A stretch of 64,000 bases of DNA, taken from NCBI GenBank assembly GCA_014804645.1, contig JAAUZI010000013.1, positions 6,612 through 70,611 of the forward strand, in the 5' to 3' direction. The notes under the pieces were generated by a model that made no database searches, was not told the origin of the DNA, and saw only the letters and a program-made list of their open reading frames with translations. Position numbers and translations under genes: made by a program. Of this stretch, positions 33,453 to 42,990 are shown piece by piece. How positions within the stretch are numbered: the first letter of the stretch is position 1; every line of letters begins with the position of its first letter. This DNA comes from Lachnospiraceae bacterium. GTDB lineage: Bacteria > Bacillota > Clostridia > Lachnospirales > Lachnospiraceae.

Positions 33453-33878
33453 ATGATTATGAAGGATGCTAATTGCGGTTATTGTATGAGAGGGGAACTG
33501 CTTGATAAGTTCGGTATTTTTATCTGTGATCTTAAGGTAAGCAGTCTGATTCTGTTTCGGGAGCAGAGCAAGCCGGGCAGATGTATTGTGGCATACAGGG
33601 ACCATGTCAGTGAGATCGTGGATATCAGCCCGGAGGAGAGGAGCCTGTTCATGGAGGATGTGGCCCGGGCGGCAGGGGCCATTCACAAGGCATTTCACCC
33701 GGACAAGCTGAATTACGGGGCCTACGGCGACACCGGCTGTCATCTGCATATGCACCTGTGTCCCAAATATAAGGACGGCGACGAGTGGGGCGGCGTATTC
33801 CAGATGAATCCCGGAAAGGTGTACCTGACGGATGCGGAATATGAGGAGATGATCCGCAAAATCAAGGAAAATCTGTAG
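33453..33878 (+). CDS. HIT-family hydrolase/nucleotidyltransferase
   Basis: A 141-aa histidine-triad protein. The active site HLHMHLCPK (HxHxH, about 95-103) is intact. An N-terminal CGYC pair (8-11) may bind zinc, as in some HIT branches. Such enzymes cleave nucleoside phosphoramidates or dinucleotides. AAAGG precedes the ATG by 8 bases. The next gene follows after 40 bases, in which CGCAGG-AATA-CCTGCG forms a hairpin followed by ATACATGGGGATGAGT. Confidence 0.9.
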   Translation: MIMKDANCGYCMRGELLDKFGIFICDLKVSSLILFREQSKPGRCIVAYRDHVSEIVDISPEERSLFMEDVARAAGAIHKAFHPDKLNYGAYGDTGCHLHMHLCPKYKDGDEWGGVFQMNPGKVYLTDAEYEEMIRKIKENL

Positions 33879-33918
33879 GCGGCGCAGGAATACCTGCGAT
33901 ACATGGGGATGAGTGTAG

Positions 33919-36048
33919 ATGACGAAAGAATGGAAATCGGCATTGCTTGTGTCGGCAGTGGTGTTGATACTGCTGCTGATGAATACATATGGCCAGCGGC
34001 AGCTGCAGATAGAACTGACGCCGGAGAATGTGGCCGCAGAGGACGCTTGGCAGAGCTATGCGCCCCATCTGACCCTGCCGCGGGGAGAGTATGTGCTGAC
34101 GGTGCAGGGCAGCGGCTCCGTAGCGGTTCGCAGCAGTGAGGGAACGCTGCTGGGAGGAGGCAATGCGCCGGAGCCCTTTCGCATACGTCTGGAGAAGGAC
34201 GAGAGCAACATAATTTTCTATGGCTGGCGGGAGGGAAACTATAACTCCGTGGCGGTGCAATCCGCAGGGGGCGGCACAATATACAAAGACTGGTTCCTGC
34301 TCAGCCTGGGGCTTGCGGCGGCAGTGTTGGCGCTGGGACTGATACGGGGCAGGGAGAAAAAAAGCACCAGAGCGCTGGTGTTTTGTGTTTTGCTGGGGGT
34401 GACGGCGTTGGCCAGTTATCCTCTTTTCGTCGGTGTCATAGGACCTGGGCATGATTTGAATTTTCATCTATACCGCATAGAGGGGATCAAGGACGGACTG
34501 CTGTCAGGCCAGTTTCCGGTGAGATTGCACCCCACGCAAAACAATGGCTACGGATATATTTCGTCCAGCGTCTATCCGGAGCTTTTTCTGTATTTCCCGG
34601 CATTTCTCAGACTTCTGGGAGCCTCCACGGTGATGGCGTACAATACTTTTCTGGTGGCGGTGAACGGTGCGACAGCGTGGATCATGTATGTCTGCGCCAG
34701 GGGAATCACCCGCTCCCGCTACGCGGGCCTGCTGGCCTCCATTTTGTACACGCTTTCCACCTGGAGAATTATCAATCTCTATTACCGGGCAGCCCTGGGG
34801 GAGGCCCTGGCTATGGTTTTTTTCCCTGTTCTTATATATGGCTTATATCTGCTGCTGACGGGAGAATACAAGAAATGGTGGGTGCTGGCTCTGGGCTGCA
34901 GCGGTATTTTTCAATCCCACATTATCAGCACAGTCTTTGCCGCAATCACAATAGCTGTGGTGATTGCAGCGTACATAAAAGAATTCCTGAAAAAGGAGTG
35001 TCTTATGGGCTTTGTGAAGGCGGGAATACTCACTTTGCTCATGAATCTGTGGTATCTGGCGGCTTTTCTGACCTATTATCTGGGTGCGGATCTGGCTATC
35101 AAGCATACCCCGGAAAACACAGAATTCTATCAGAACGCCGTCTTTCCCACGGAGCTGTTCAACGTCTTCAACACCAGTTTCGGCTACTCTCAGCTGCTGG
35201 AATATGGTCTGCGGGGCAATATGTCCCTGTCGCTGGGGGTGGGTGTGACCGGAGCGCTGGCGCTCTGCGCGGCGTATTTTGTGCTGGGAAAAAAGGAGAA
35301 GGGCCATAGAGATAGGTTTTACAGGCTGTTAACAGGCATTGGGCTGGTGCTGCTCTTTATGACAAGCACCCTGTTTCCCTGGCAGCTGCTGCAGCAGAGC
35401 AGACTGATTAACGCGTTCTGTGGAACGGTCCGTATGCCCTGGCGTTTCCTGAGTCTGGCCTCCCCCATGTTCTGTATAGTGGCGGCCGGTATTCTGGCAC
35501 GGCGCGAAAAGCGGGAGTGGGCGGCCACGGCCTGTGCGGTGCTGGCTGTCTGCAGCCTGGCATTTGTCCGGTGGGGAACCGCCTATACCACGGAGGTGGA
35601 ACCGACGCTGAAACCCGGGCGGGCTGCGGACGTCCATGCCTCTGCCGGATACGACAACGAATATTTTCTCTGGGGCACGGACCGGAGCGGCCTGACGGCG
35701 GGGCGCTATGTCACCGGGGGCACCGCGGGGCTTATGGGATACGAAAAACAGGGAACCCGTGTCAGTCTACAGCTGGAGGACGTCCAGGAGGGGGACTGGG
35801 TGGAGGTTCCGCTGCTGTATTACGCCGGATATGAGGCCAGAGATCAGCGGGGACAGCGGCTGGATGTGGCCTCCGGCGACAATCATGTGGTGCGGGTTCT
35901 GCTGCGGGAGGGAACGACACAGATAGAACTGCGATATAGAGGGCTTTGGTACTTTAGGGCGGCGGAGCTGATCTCTGTCCTGACGCTGGGAGCCTGGGGG
36001 GTATACTGGTGGAAAAAGAGAAGACGGATCGACGCAGAGAATTCCTGA
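33919..36048 (+). CDS. Large polytopic membrane protein, GT-C/YfhO-like
   Basis: A 709-aa integral membrane protein. One N-terminal helix, an external beta-rich domain (about 30-115), then about a dozen membrane helices, and a C-terminal external domain before a last helix with a basic end (KKRRRIDAE). The first loop carries GHDLNFHLYRIEGIKDGL, like the acidic loop of GT-C glycosyltransferases; overall it resembles YfhO-type proteins that modify envelope polymers. The donor would be a lipid-linked sugar. The next gene starts inside its last 40 bases. Confidence 0.7.
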   Translation: MTKEWKSALLVSAVVLILLLMNTYGQRQLQIELTPENVAAEDAWQSYAPHLTLPRGEYVLTVQGSGSVAVRSSEGTLLGGGNAPEPFRIRLEKDESNIIFYGWREGNYNSVAVQSAGGGTIYKDWFLLSLGLAAAVLALGLIRGREKKSTRALVFCVLLGVTALASYPLFVGVIGPGHDLNFHLYRIEGIKDGLLSGQFPVRLHPTQNNGYGYISSSVYPELFLYFPAFLRLLGASTVMAYNTFLVAVNGATAWIMYVCARGITRSRYAGLLASILYTLSTWRIINLYYRAALGEALAMVFFPVLIYGLYLLLTGEYKKWWVLALGCSGIFQSHIISTVFAAITIAVVIAAYIKEFLKKECLMGFVKAGILTLLMNLWYLAAFLTYYLGADLAIKHTPENTEFYQNAVFPTELFNVFNTSFGYSQLLEYGLRGNMSLSLGVGVTGALALCAAYFVLGKKEKGHRDRFYRLLTGIGLVLLFMTSTLFPWQLLQQSRLINAFCGTVRMPWRFLSLASPMFCIVAAGILARREKREWAATACAVLAVCSLAFVRWGTAYTTEVEPTLKPGRAADVHASAGYDNEYFLWGTDRSGLTAGRYVTGGTAGLMGYEKQGTRVSLQLEDVQEGDWVEVPLLYYAGYEARDQRGQRLDVASGDNHVVRVLLREGTTQIELRYRGLWYFRAAELISVLTLGAWGVYWWKKRRRIDAENS

Positions 36049-38054
36049 ACAGGGCCGGGGACAAGGCGGCTTTGGCGGCGATTGCCCTGGCAGTGCTGTT
36101 ATGCGAAATATTTGTCATGAATTATAAACACTGGGGGTCCATATTCTGTGAGCCGGTAGAGAATGTCACAAGCAACCTCTATGGAATGGTCGCCGTAGAC
36201 GGCCGCTATGAGATAAGCGACGATGAGGCGGTGGCAGAATTCACAGAGATTGGGAAACCGGTGGCATATCTGGCTTTCTCCCTGGAGGAGGGACAGCAGG
36301 CGGAGATTGCTGTGGCGGCGGTGGATGAGGCCAACGCCGCTTATCTGTGGGCGCCTGTCCGGATCGTCAGAGGGGATGTGGATCGCAGTCAGTATCTGGC
36401 ACTGCATTTCAGCGGAGATGTACAGAAACTGAAGGTAGTGATCCGGGGAATGCAGGGAGACAGTATCCGGCAGGATGCTGTGACGCTGAATGCAAGAGTT
36501 CCCCTTTTCTTCTCCTGGCGGCGGTATCTGCTGTTGACGGTCGCCCTGTGGTGCCTGTATCTGCTGCGTCCCGGCAGCCGTTTCTATGAGATACGGACAG
36601 ATATGACCCGCAGGCGGCAATGGCTGGTCGCAGCGGCGTGTATAGGCGTACAGATGTTGTTTTTCCATGGAATGCTCAGGTGGAATACCGGGGCGCTGGC
36701 ATGGCCGGAGTATATGGAGCATCACCAGCAGTACTATCGGCTGGCGGAGGCGCTGCTGGAGGGGCATGTGGATATCGGTGAGGAGCCTATACTCCTGGAG
36801 GTGGAGAATCCCTACGACACCGCGGCGAGAGCTGCCGCAGGGCTTAACTACGGGTGGGCCAAGTGGGATCACGCATATTATAACGGCAGATATTATGTGT
36901 ATTTCGGCGTAGTACCGGTACTGCTGTTCTATCTTCCCTTTTATGTGCTGACCGGCACGCATCTGCCCCATGTGGACTGTATTTTTCTGCTGGGTGGGCT
37001 TTTGATGGCAGGGATTGCCTGGCTGATGTGGCAGATCATACGCAGATGGTTTCCGGGAACGCCCTATGTGGTTTATCTGCTGCTGTCGGTGGTCATGGGG
37101 GCAGCCTCCGGCCTGGGTTATGCGGTCTACAAGCCGGATCTGTACCTGGTGCCGATACTGGCCGGAATCGTCTGCGGCGTGTGGGGGCTGGGCCTTTGGA
37201 TATCGGCGGAACGCCCGGAGGGGTATGCCACCTGGCGCCTGGGAGCAGGGGCTCTCTGTCTGGCACTGATTGCCGGGTGCAGACCTCAGCTGCTGTTAAT
37301 TCTGGCCGTGGGACCGATATTGTTTGGCAGGGCGGTATTCCGGGAGAGAAAGCTGTTCACAAGGGAAAGCGCGGCGCAGACGCTGTCCCTCTGTTTGCCG
37401 TTTGTGATCGTGGCGGCGGGAGTCATGTACTACAATGCCCTCCGCTTTGGTTCCCCGCTGGATTTTGGCGCCAGCTACAATCTGACCACCAACGATATGA
37501 CGCACAGAGGCTGGGTGTGGGGGAGATGCGGACTGGGAATTTTCTCCTATTTGCTACAGCCGCCCCGTATCAGCGCAGTTTTTCCGTTTCTGCAGGATTT
37601 TTCTGTGGAGACGGCCTATCAGGGGCTGACTTTGTCAGAGAAAATGGTGGGAGGAGTGCTTTGGCTGTTTCCGGTGCTGTGCTTTGGAGTTTATGGACTA
37701 TTTAAAAGAGGGATTTTTAAAGATATCAGGTGCTATAGAATGGTGTGGGCCTGCCAGCTGCTGATGGTGGCTCTGGTGGTGACAGACTCTCAGATGGCAG
37801 GGCTTTTGACCAGATATTTTGGAGACTTTGTCTGGATCGGCATGATCGGCAGCATACTTGTCATACTGGCCTGCTATGACAGGCAGGCGGAAGAGCGGTA
37901 CCGCCACCATTTGCAGAGACTGGTGACAGCGGCCTGCTGCGCGACGCTTATCCTTGTCTTTCTGCGGATTTTTGCCCACAGCGAGGACTCCATACGTATG
38001 GCCAACCCTGCCCTGTACTATGAGGTACAGTCTTTGATCGCCTTCTGGATGTAG
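36009..38054 (+). CDS. Second large polytopic membrane protein, GT-C-like
   Basis: A 681-aa membrane protein with the same plan as its neighbour: an N-terminal helix, an external domain (about 45-165) and about ten further helices. The loop WPEYMEHHQQYYRLAEALLE and WDHAYYNGRYYVYFG are typical of PMT_2/GT-C-type transferases. The start is GTG 36009, overlapping the previous gene by 40 bases, with a G-rich site upstream; the next in-frame ATG (36117) would cut into the first helix. Probably works with the upstream protein in envelope glycosylation. Its last 37 bases overlap a gene on the other strand. Confidence 0.68.
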   Translation: MEKEKTDRRREFLNRAGDKAALAAIALAVLLCEIFVMNYKHWGSIFCEPVENVTSNLYGMVAVDGRYEISDDEAVAEFTEIGKPVAYLAFSLEEGQQAEIAVAAVDEANAAYLWAPVRIVRGDVDRSQYLALHFSGDVQKLKVVIRGMQGDSIRQDAVTLNARVPLFFSWRRYLLLTVALWCLYLLRPGSRFYEIRTDMTRRRQWLVAAACIGVQMLFFHGMLRWNTGALAWPEYMEHHQQYYRLAEALLEGHVDIGEEPILLEVENPYDTAARAAAGLNYGWAKWDHAYYNGRYYVYFGVVPVLLFYLPFYVLTGTHLPHVDCIFLLGGLLMAGIAWLMWQIIRRWFPGTPYVVYLLLSVVMGAASGLGYAVYKPDLYLVPILAGIVCGVWGLGLWISAERPEGYATWRLGAGALCLALIAGCRPQLLLILAVGPILFGRAVFRERKLFTRESAAQTLSLCLPFVIVAAGVMYYNALRFGSPLDFGASYNLTTNDMTHRGWVWGRCGLGIFSYLLQPPRISAVFPFLQDFSVETAYQGLTLSEKMVGGVLWLFPVLCFGVYGLFKRGIFKDIRCYRMVWACQLLMVALVVTDSQMAGLLTRYFGDFVWIGMIGSILVILACYDRQAEERYRHHLQRLVTAACCATLILVFLRIFAHSEDSIRMANPALYYEVQSLIAFWM

Positions 38055-38692
38055 CGGCAGGCTTCTTCAATAAACCGCATGTTTTCTTCATAGGAAAAAA
38101 CGGTCGGTTCACAATCCTCGTGGGAGGTCAGAAAGTTCTTGTGGATGATAAAGGCTTTGCTGCTTTGCAGCTCGCGGCAGGTGATATAGTCGGTGATCTC
38201 ATAGTCTTGCTCCGTCAGCAGAATGTCAGGCATGGGGTGCCGGAAGGTGTACTCCCGCACCAGCCGCCAGTCGTTCAGATCCACATCCCGGCCAAAGGCG
38301 GCAAAATAGTCCGGATCGTTCGGCTCTCTGCCGGAGGCAATCAGTCTATTCACATGAGCATCCCGCAGAGTCAGAATAAATACCTCATCGGCCAGCATAT
38401 GGGTCACATAGCCCAGGTACAACTCATAGTCCGGGCGGTCGGGCCGCAGATAGCGGTCTGTAAAGGCCTTAAGGGTGCGGCGGTAGCGCTCGTAGCACTC
38501 GGGCAGACGGAGGTCGCTCAGGCGCATATTATCCTTAAAGTGGGTGTGTCTTTTCATCTCCCTCTGATAGTTCTCCCGGGCCATGATAGCGTCGGGGGCC
38601 AGATTGCCGCAGTAAAACAATGCGGGGTGTTGTATGTGTAAGTGTTCTAACAGCCGGTCTGCAATGACCAGATGGGTTACTGTGCCTGCCAT
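38018..38692 (-). CDS. Zinc-dependent phospholipase C-like protein
   Basis: A 224-aa helical protein resembling the zinc-dependent phospholipase C/nuclease fold: THLVIADRLLEHL at the start, YCGNLAPDAI, KRHTHFKD and YLGYVTHMLADEVF supply the His/Asp ligand pattern (THL, D, H..HF, H..D). No signal peptide, so it is probably cytosolic; the substrate is unknown. ATG 38692 has AGGAGG 7 bases upstream. Its stop lies inside the convergent gene. Confidence 0.75.
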   Translation of the reverse strand: MAGTVTHLVIADRLLEHLHIQHPALFYCGNLAPDAIMARENYQREMKRHTHFKDNMRLSDLRLPECYERYRRTLKAFTDRYLRPDRPDYELYLGYVTHMLADEVFILTLRDAHVNRLIASGREPNDPDYFAAFGRDVDLNDWRLVREYTFRHPMPDILLTEQDYEITDYITCRELQSSKAFIIHKNFLTSHEDCEPTVFSYEENMRFIEEACRYIQKAIKDCTS

Positions 38693-38897
38693 GGGATACC
38701 TCCTGTATTGTGCATGGGGATATTTTAGCATATTTTACACAGAATGTCACAGCATTATTGCTGCTGAAAAAAATTTATACTGCAATAATACCAAAAAAAT
38801 AGTAAAATAGGACCAGTTAGTTGACAAATCCATGCATGAGAGACTATAATTGGAAATAGGTAATATTATCCGCAGGACGTGGATAATGGAGAGAGCT

Positions 38898-41318
38898 ATG
38901 AGCGACAATAGACAAGTGGACAGTAAAATAATTCCGGCTGGGCAGCAGGAGAATCGGGACGGAACCAAGGAGGGTATGGACTTACTGATAAACCTCTGTA
39001 CTCTTTCTGTTGCCAAGGAGCAGATCAGAGAATTGCTGGAGAAGGAATCCCAAAGTACTTACCATATGGTCATATTGCATGTCGGCAATATCTCACAGTT
39101 GAGAGAGGAATATGGTATTGCTTTTGCCATGGCGGTGCTGCAGAATCAGGCGGTGCTGCTGCGGCGCTGCTTTCAGTTGCAGGATAGGGCGGTGTTCTGC
39201 CGGATGGACAAGGACACGCTGATGGCATTTGGGCAGTGTGAGGACGCCCGTGAGATGGAGGAACAATGCCGTCAGGTGCAGGAGAAACTGCAGAACAGTT
39301 ATTTTGGCCGAAGGGAAAAGCTGCAGTGCAGAGTGACCATGGGCTTGTATCATGTGCCCGCAGGGGAGCGGGATTTGGGACTGATGCTTGCCTGCTGCGG
39401 TAAGGCGGCGGCATACGGATCGAGATGCCGGATTCCTCTTGTTGTGTTTGAGGAGAGCATGGCCGACGAGGAGATACAGACAGAAGACAGCCTGAAGATG
39501 AAAGTGATGGCGGATGAGAAAACACTGCAGTATGGCAGCCGCTTTATCGCTTTTGCCGTGAATCTGTTGTCGGATACGATGGATCTGGACAGCGGCTTGG
39601 ACATGCTGGTCAAACAGGTAGGGCTGTACTTTGACTATGACGAGGTGCTGATATCGGAGTTTATTCAGGACAACAGCACCATGGTGTCCAACAAATGGCG
39701 GCGGGAGGAGGGCGTTGTCCGGAATCCGGAGGAGATCAACACCCTTGATATATGGGACGATTTCTTCTCTGGATTTGACAAGGATGGCATTAATTTGACC
39801 TGCAATGTGGAAGAGCGCGGTTATTCGGAGAGGGATATGGCTTTCTTCCGGGAGAGACATATCGGCAGCTTTATCAATCTGCTGCTGCACTGCAACGGAC
39901 AGACCATCGGCTATATGACCTGTAACAGACAGCGGGTTATAGAACAGATCTCGGAGGAGGAGCTGAGTACCCTGGTTCAGCTCAGCAAGGTCATCAGTTC
40001 TTTTGTGGCTCTGCGCTTTCAGAACCGGCAGAATCAGGAACATATTGAGTCTCTGAGGAGGGATGAACTGACAGGCCTGTATTACTATGGCGCTTTTCAG
40101 AAGGAGGTGCGCCGCGCACTGTACCAGAGTGATCCCAACCTTACTTATGCCATGGTGTACATGGATATCAGTAATTTTGCCTATTTGAATGAGAATTTTG
40201 GATACAATGAGGGAAATCAGCTGTTGAAGGATATGGCAAGATGGCTGCGGTATATGAACGCCAAGCGCTGTATCTGTGGCCGGGTGTATGCGGATCGCTT
40301 TGTGATTCTTGTCACTGGCGACAGCCGGGAGGAAATAGAGAATCAGATACGACATTCCGTGAGCCGTTTTTCTGACTATCTGCAGCACAGATATCCCATG
40401 GGTGATCTGCAGGTACGGGCTGGCCTGTACTACATAGACAATCCGGAGACCGAGATTTTTATGATGATCGATGCCGCCAACCATGCCAGAAAGGTCATAA
40501 AGGATGACTATTTGAACCATGTGATGGTGTACACAGAGCATCTGCGGCAGACCAGAGCGGAGAAGATCCAGGTGGTGGCCAGCATTCACGACGCCATCGA
40601 AAATGGGGATGTGGAGGCATATCTGCAGCCCAAGTTCTCCATGAGGACGGGAGAGGTAGTGGGTGCGGAGGCGCTGGTCAGATGGCACAACAAGGATGGC
40701 AGTCTGAAATATCCGGATCAGTTTATCCCCGTGCTGGAGGAAGTGGGTTATATCGTAAATGTGGATTTCTGTGTGTTCCGGCAGGTTTTGGCCTGCTTGA
40801 GCCGCTGGAGGGAAGAGGGCAGGAAAAGGGTTCCCATATCCGTCAACTTTTCCCGGGTGCATTTCAGGGACCAGCATTTCTGCGACAAGGTGATGGGAAT
40901 GCTGCGGGAGTATGAGATGGAACCGGAATACATTGAGATAGAGGTGACAGAGAGCTGTATTTCCGGCAATAAAGTGGGCATGATCCAGCAGATGACGCAG
41001 CTGCGGGAGAATGGACTCAAGATTGCGATGGACGATTTCGGTATCGGTTACTCCTCTCTGGGAATGCTGATAGACTCCAATGTGGATATCGTCAAGGTTG
41101 ACAAGAGTTTTATTGACCACTATGAGACGGAGCAGGAACAGCAGTATATCAACCGGATCGGACAGCTGGTGAGAGCGGCGGGCAAGGACATTATCTTTGA
41201 GGGCGTGGAGACCCAGCAACAGGTTGAGTTTCTGCGGGATTACGGATATGACAAGGCTCAGGGCTATGTGTTCTCCAAGCCTGTGCCCATTGCGGAATTT
41301 GAGAAGTGGATTGAGTGA
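38898..41318 (+). CDS. c-di-GMP phosphodiesterase with GAF-like and degenerate GGDEF domains
   Basis: An 806-aa cytosolic signalling protein: an N-terminal degenerate GGDEF-like region (about 50-180), a GAF-like domain (about 205-385), a second GGDEF fold (about 395-545) in which the GGDEF signature is replaced by YADRF, and an EAL domain (about 555-805). The EAL catalytic set is intact: AEALVRW, ESCIS, MDDFGIGYSSL, VKVDKSF and FEGVET. It should hydrolyse c-di-GMP, with the dead GGDEF domain perhaps binding GTP. ATG 38898 follows GGAGAG; ATG 38886 is an alternative. No membrane segment. Confidence 0.9.
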   Translation: MSDNRQVDSKIIPAGQQENRDGTKEGMDLLINLCTLSVAKEQIRELLEKESQSTYHMVILHVGNISQLREEYGIAFAMAVLQNQAVLLRRCFQLQDRAVFCRMDKDTLMAFGQCEDAREMEEQCRQVQEKLQNSYFGRREKLQCRVTMGLYHVPAGERDLGLMLACCGKAAAYGSRCRIPLVVFEESMADEEIQTEDSLKMKVMADEKTLQYGSRFIAFAVNLLSDTMDLDSGLDMLVKQVGLYFDYDEVLISEFIQDNSTMVSNKWRREEGVVRNPEEINTLDIWDDFFSGFDKDGINLTCNVEERGYSERDMAFFRERHIGSFINLLLHCNGQTIGYMTCNRQRVIEQISEEELSTLVQLSKVISSFVALRFQNRQNQEHIESLRRDELTGLYYYGAFQKEVRRALYQSDPNLTYAMVYMDISNFAYLNENFGYNEGNQLLKDMARWLRYMNAKRCICGRVYADRFVILVTGDSREEIENQIRHSVSRFSDYLQHRYPMGDLQVRAGLYYIDNPETEIFMMIDAANHARKVIKDDYLNHVMVYTEHLRQTRAEKIQVVASIHDAIENGDVEAYLQPKFSMRTGEVVGAEALVRWHNKDGSLKYPDQFIPVLEEVGYIVNVDFCVFRQVLACLSRWREEGRKRVPISVNFSRVHFRDQHFCDKVMGMLREYEMEPEYIEIEVTESCISGNKVGMIQQMTQLRENGLKIAMDDFGIGYSSLGMLIDSNVDIVKVDKSFIDHYETEQEQQYINRIGQLVRAAGKDIIFEGVETQQQVEFLRDYGYDKAQGYVFSKPVPIAEFEKWIE

Positions 41319-41395
41319 GAAGAACTTCTAGGACTTGCTACGCAAGTCCAGCTGATAGCCAAAGGGCATTTCGCAAAGAAGTTCTAATCTCACTC
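41313..41395 (+). repeat. Long structured palindrome over the EAL gene stop
   Basis: GAGTGAGA (41313-41320) pairs with TCTCACTC (41388-41395) and AGAACTTCT (41321-41329) with AGAAGTTCT (41377-41385), giving 17 bp with a 2-base bulge. Inside is a hairpin GGACTTGC-TAC-GCAAGTCC (41331-41349). The stop codon TGA (41316-41318) lies in the outer stem. A separate terminator begins 3 bases later. Confidence 0.7.
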
Positions 41396-41397
41396 TT

Positions 41398-41436
41398 AAA
41401 GAATGCCGGACTTGTGTAACAAGTCCGGCATTCTTT
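41398..41436 (+). terminator. Terminator of the EAL-domain gene
   Basis: A 17-bp perfect stem, 41398-41414 with 41420-41436, ending in TTCTTT. Its core GGACTTG/CAAGTCC repeats the apical hairpin of the palindrome just before it. Confidence 0.8.
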
Positions 41437-41496
41437 AGCGGGGGTTTGAAAGGTGGTAACGTTGAGGTCAATGAGAGAGAACGTGGTTCTGAGAGA

Positions 41497-42849
41497 TCAG
41501 AAACCACGTTCTTTCAGGTCGTGAACCAGTTGTACGTAGAATTCCCTAACGTCGAAGTCGGGCACGTCCTCACGGTTTAGGTCGATCATGTCTCCGTGGG
41601 AGATGCCGCGGGTGCCGGGAACGGTGAGAAAGCGATAGGATGATCCCCAGGGGAAAGAGTGTTCACCTACCAGCCCGTCGTTTGGTCCGTCAAAATACCT
41701 GCACAGCACATGGGTGAAATTCAGCGGGAAACGTCCGCCTCTTGCCCTGCTGAGTCTGGAGCCGATGCTCTGGTAGTACACGCCGGGCACATCGGGGGTC
41801 TTCGCGTTGAATTCTCGGCAGAAGGAGGCGGTCAGGTTGGTGACCGCGCCGAGAAAATCCGGATTGGGATCTCCCAGTTTCCGCAGTGTGGCATTGTAGG
41901 CGCTTGCCACAGCCTGTTGTTGCTTTTGGGGAATTTTCGTCAGCAGGTAATCAGCGAATTCACAGCCCCGGTGGGGGGTATTGACAGTGGTCAGAGAGGC
42001 CACATGTTCAGCGATACCCGGGAGCTGCAGGGCAGCCCGCGTGTCCAGACCGCCCTTGGAGTGTCCGATTACATTGACTTTGTCGCAGCCCGTCTCACGG
42101 ACAATGGACAGAATCCGGTCAGCGATCTCCTGACCGCTGGTGGCCACAGGAGCGGCGGACTGATGATTTCCGTAGTATATTTTCGCGCCCTCCGCCTCCA
42201 GTGCTTGTGGAATTCGTCCCCAGTAGTTCAAATATCGGAAATCCCGAAAAAACACCCCGTGTACCATTAAAATAGGATACCTGGTGGCGCAGAGAGCGCT
42301 CTCGCTGCGGGACTGGACCGTCAGTATTTTTTGGCTCTCAAAAGACACTTCCCGGGAGGCTGTACGTATGATCCAGAACAGCACCACCAGGTTGGCAATG
42401 GGAATAAAGCCGCAGATAATGCCTATGACTCGCAGACGGATGCCCAGCTGCAGGGAGGACAGATACACTCTCAGCATGCCGTTCCAGAAGAGGATAAACT
42501 CTGCGCCGAACAGCAGCAGACAGTGCAGGAGCCAGAAACTGATACTTTCCTGCGTCAAGGGCACTACTTGAGGCAGCTGTCCGCACATGCCTAAAATGGC
42601 TATGGGTACATTGATCAGAGTGCTCACGGCAAAGATAATCAGCAAATTACAGCCCCGGTTGCAGACGCCCAGCCGATAGCTGCGAGGACGGTTTATGGGC
42701 AGAGCCGGATAGAGATTCAGCAAAAGAAACAGCCAGGGCGCCAGAGCCCTGAGAAAGCCGGGCAGTCCGCCCAGCAGCATATAGTTGGCGGCAAACACTG
42801 CAAGCAGGCTGCCCAGTATGTATTCAAAAATCTTTTGTGGTTTTGACAT
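41497..42849 (-). CDS. Membrane-bound lipase/alpha-beta hydrolase
   Basis: A 450-aa protein with four to five membrane helices in residues 1-180 and a lipase-like alpha/beta-hydrolase domain after. The domain begins YPILMVHGVFFRD (oxyanion strand), contains the nucleophile elbow GHSKGG (about 260) and later GPNDGLV and GISHGDMID with the likely acid and His. It resembles secreted triacylglycerol lipases or depalmitoylases but is tethered to the membrane. ATG 42849 has AAGGAAA upstream; extensions to 42894 lack a site. A hairpin (41479-41488 with 41502-41511) overlaps its 3' end. Confidence 0.8.
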   Translation of the reverse strand: MSKPQKIFEYILGSLLAVFAANYMLLGGLPGFLRALAPWLFLLLNLYPALPINRPRSYRLGVCNRGCNLLIIFAVSTLINVPIAILGMCGQLPQVVPLTQESISFWLLHCLLLFGAEFILFWNGMLRVYLSSLQLGIRLRVIGIICGFIPIANLVVLFWIIRTASREVSFESQKILTVQSRSESALCATRYPILMVHGVFFRDFRYLNYWGRIPQALEAEGAKIYYGNHQSAAPVATSGQEIADRILSIVRETGCDKVNVIGHSKGGLDTRAALQLPGIAEHVASLTTVNTPHRGCEFADYLLTKIPQKQQQAVASAYNATLRKLGDPNPDFLGAVTNLTASFCREFNAKTPDVPGVYYQSIGSRLSRARGGRFPLNFTHVLCRYFDGPNDGLVGEHSFPWGSSYRFLTVPGTRGISHGDMIDLNREDVPDFDVREFYVQLVHDLKERGF

Positions 42850-42990
42850 TTTACGGTTTCCTTTCCGCTTGGAATTCATAACAGCATCATACACTTTTTG
42901 CGGCGTAAAGTAAAGTATATGTCACTTTTTTCACTCCTCGGACATAACATAGAGCATCAGCCATTATGAAAAGGGAGGATATGACAGCCT

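Noticed and set aside
33882..33918. Sixth GATATGC element before the first GT-C-like gene
   Set aside because: CGCAGG-AATA-CCTGCGATACATGGGGATG is similar, but the closing stem GCAATATC/GATATGC is missing, so it was not counted.
39093..41219. 708-codon open frame antisense to the EAL-domain gene
   Set aside because: The plus-strand protein has complete EAL motifs and a ribosome site; the antisense translation is a His/Leu-rich shadow without any family signature.
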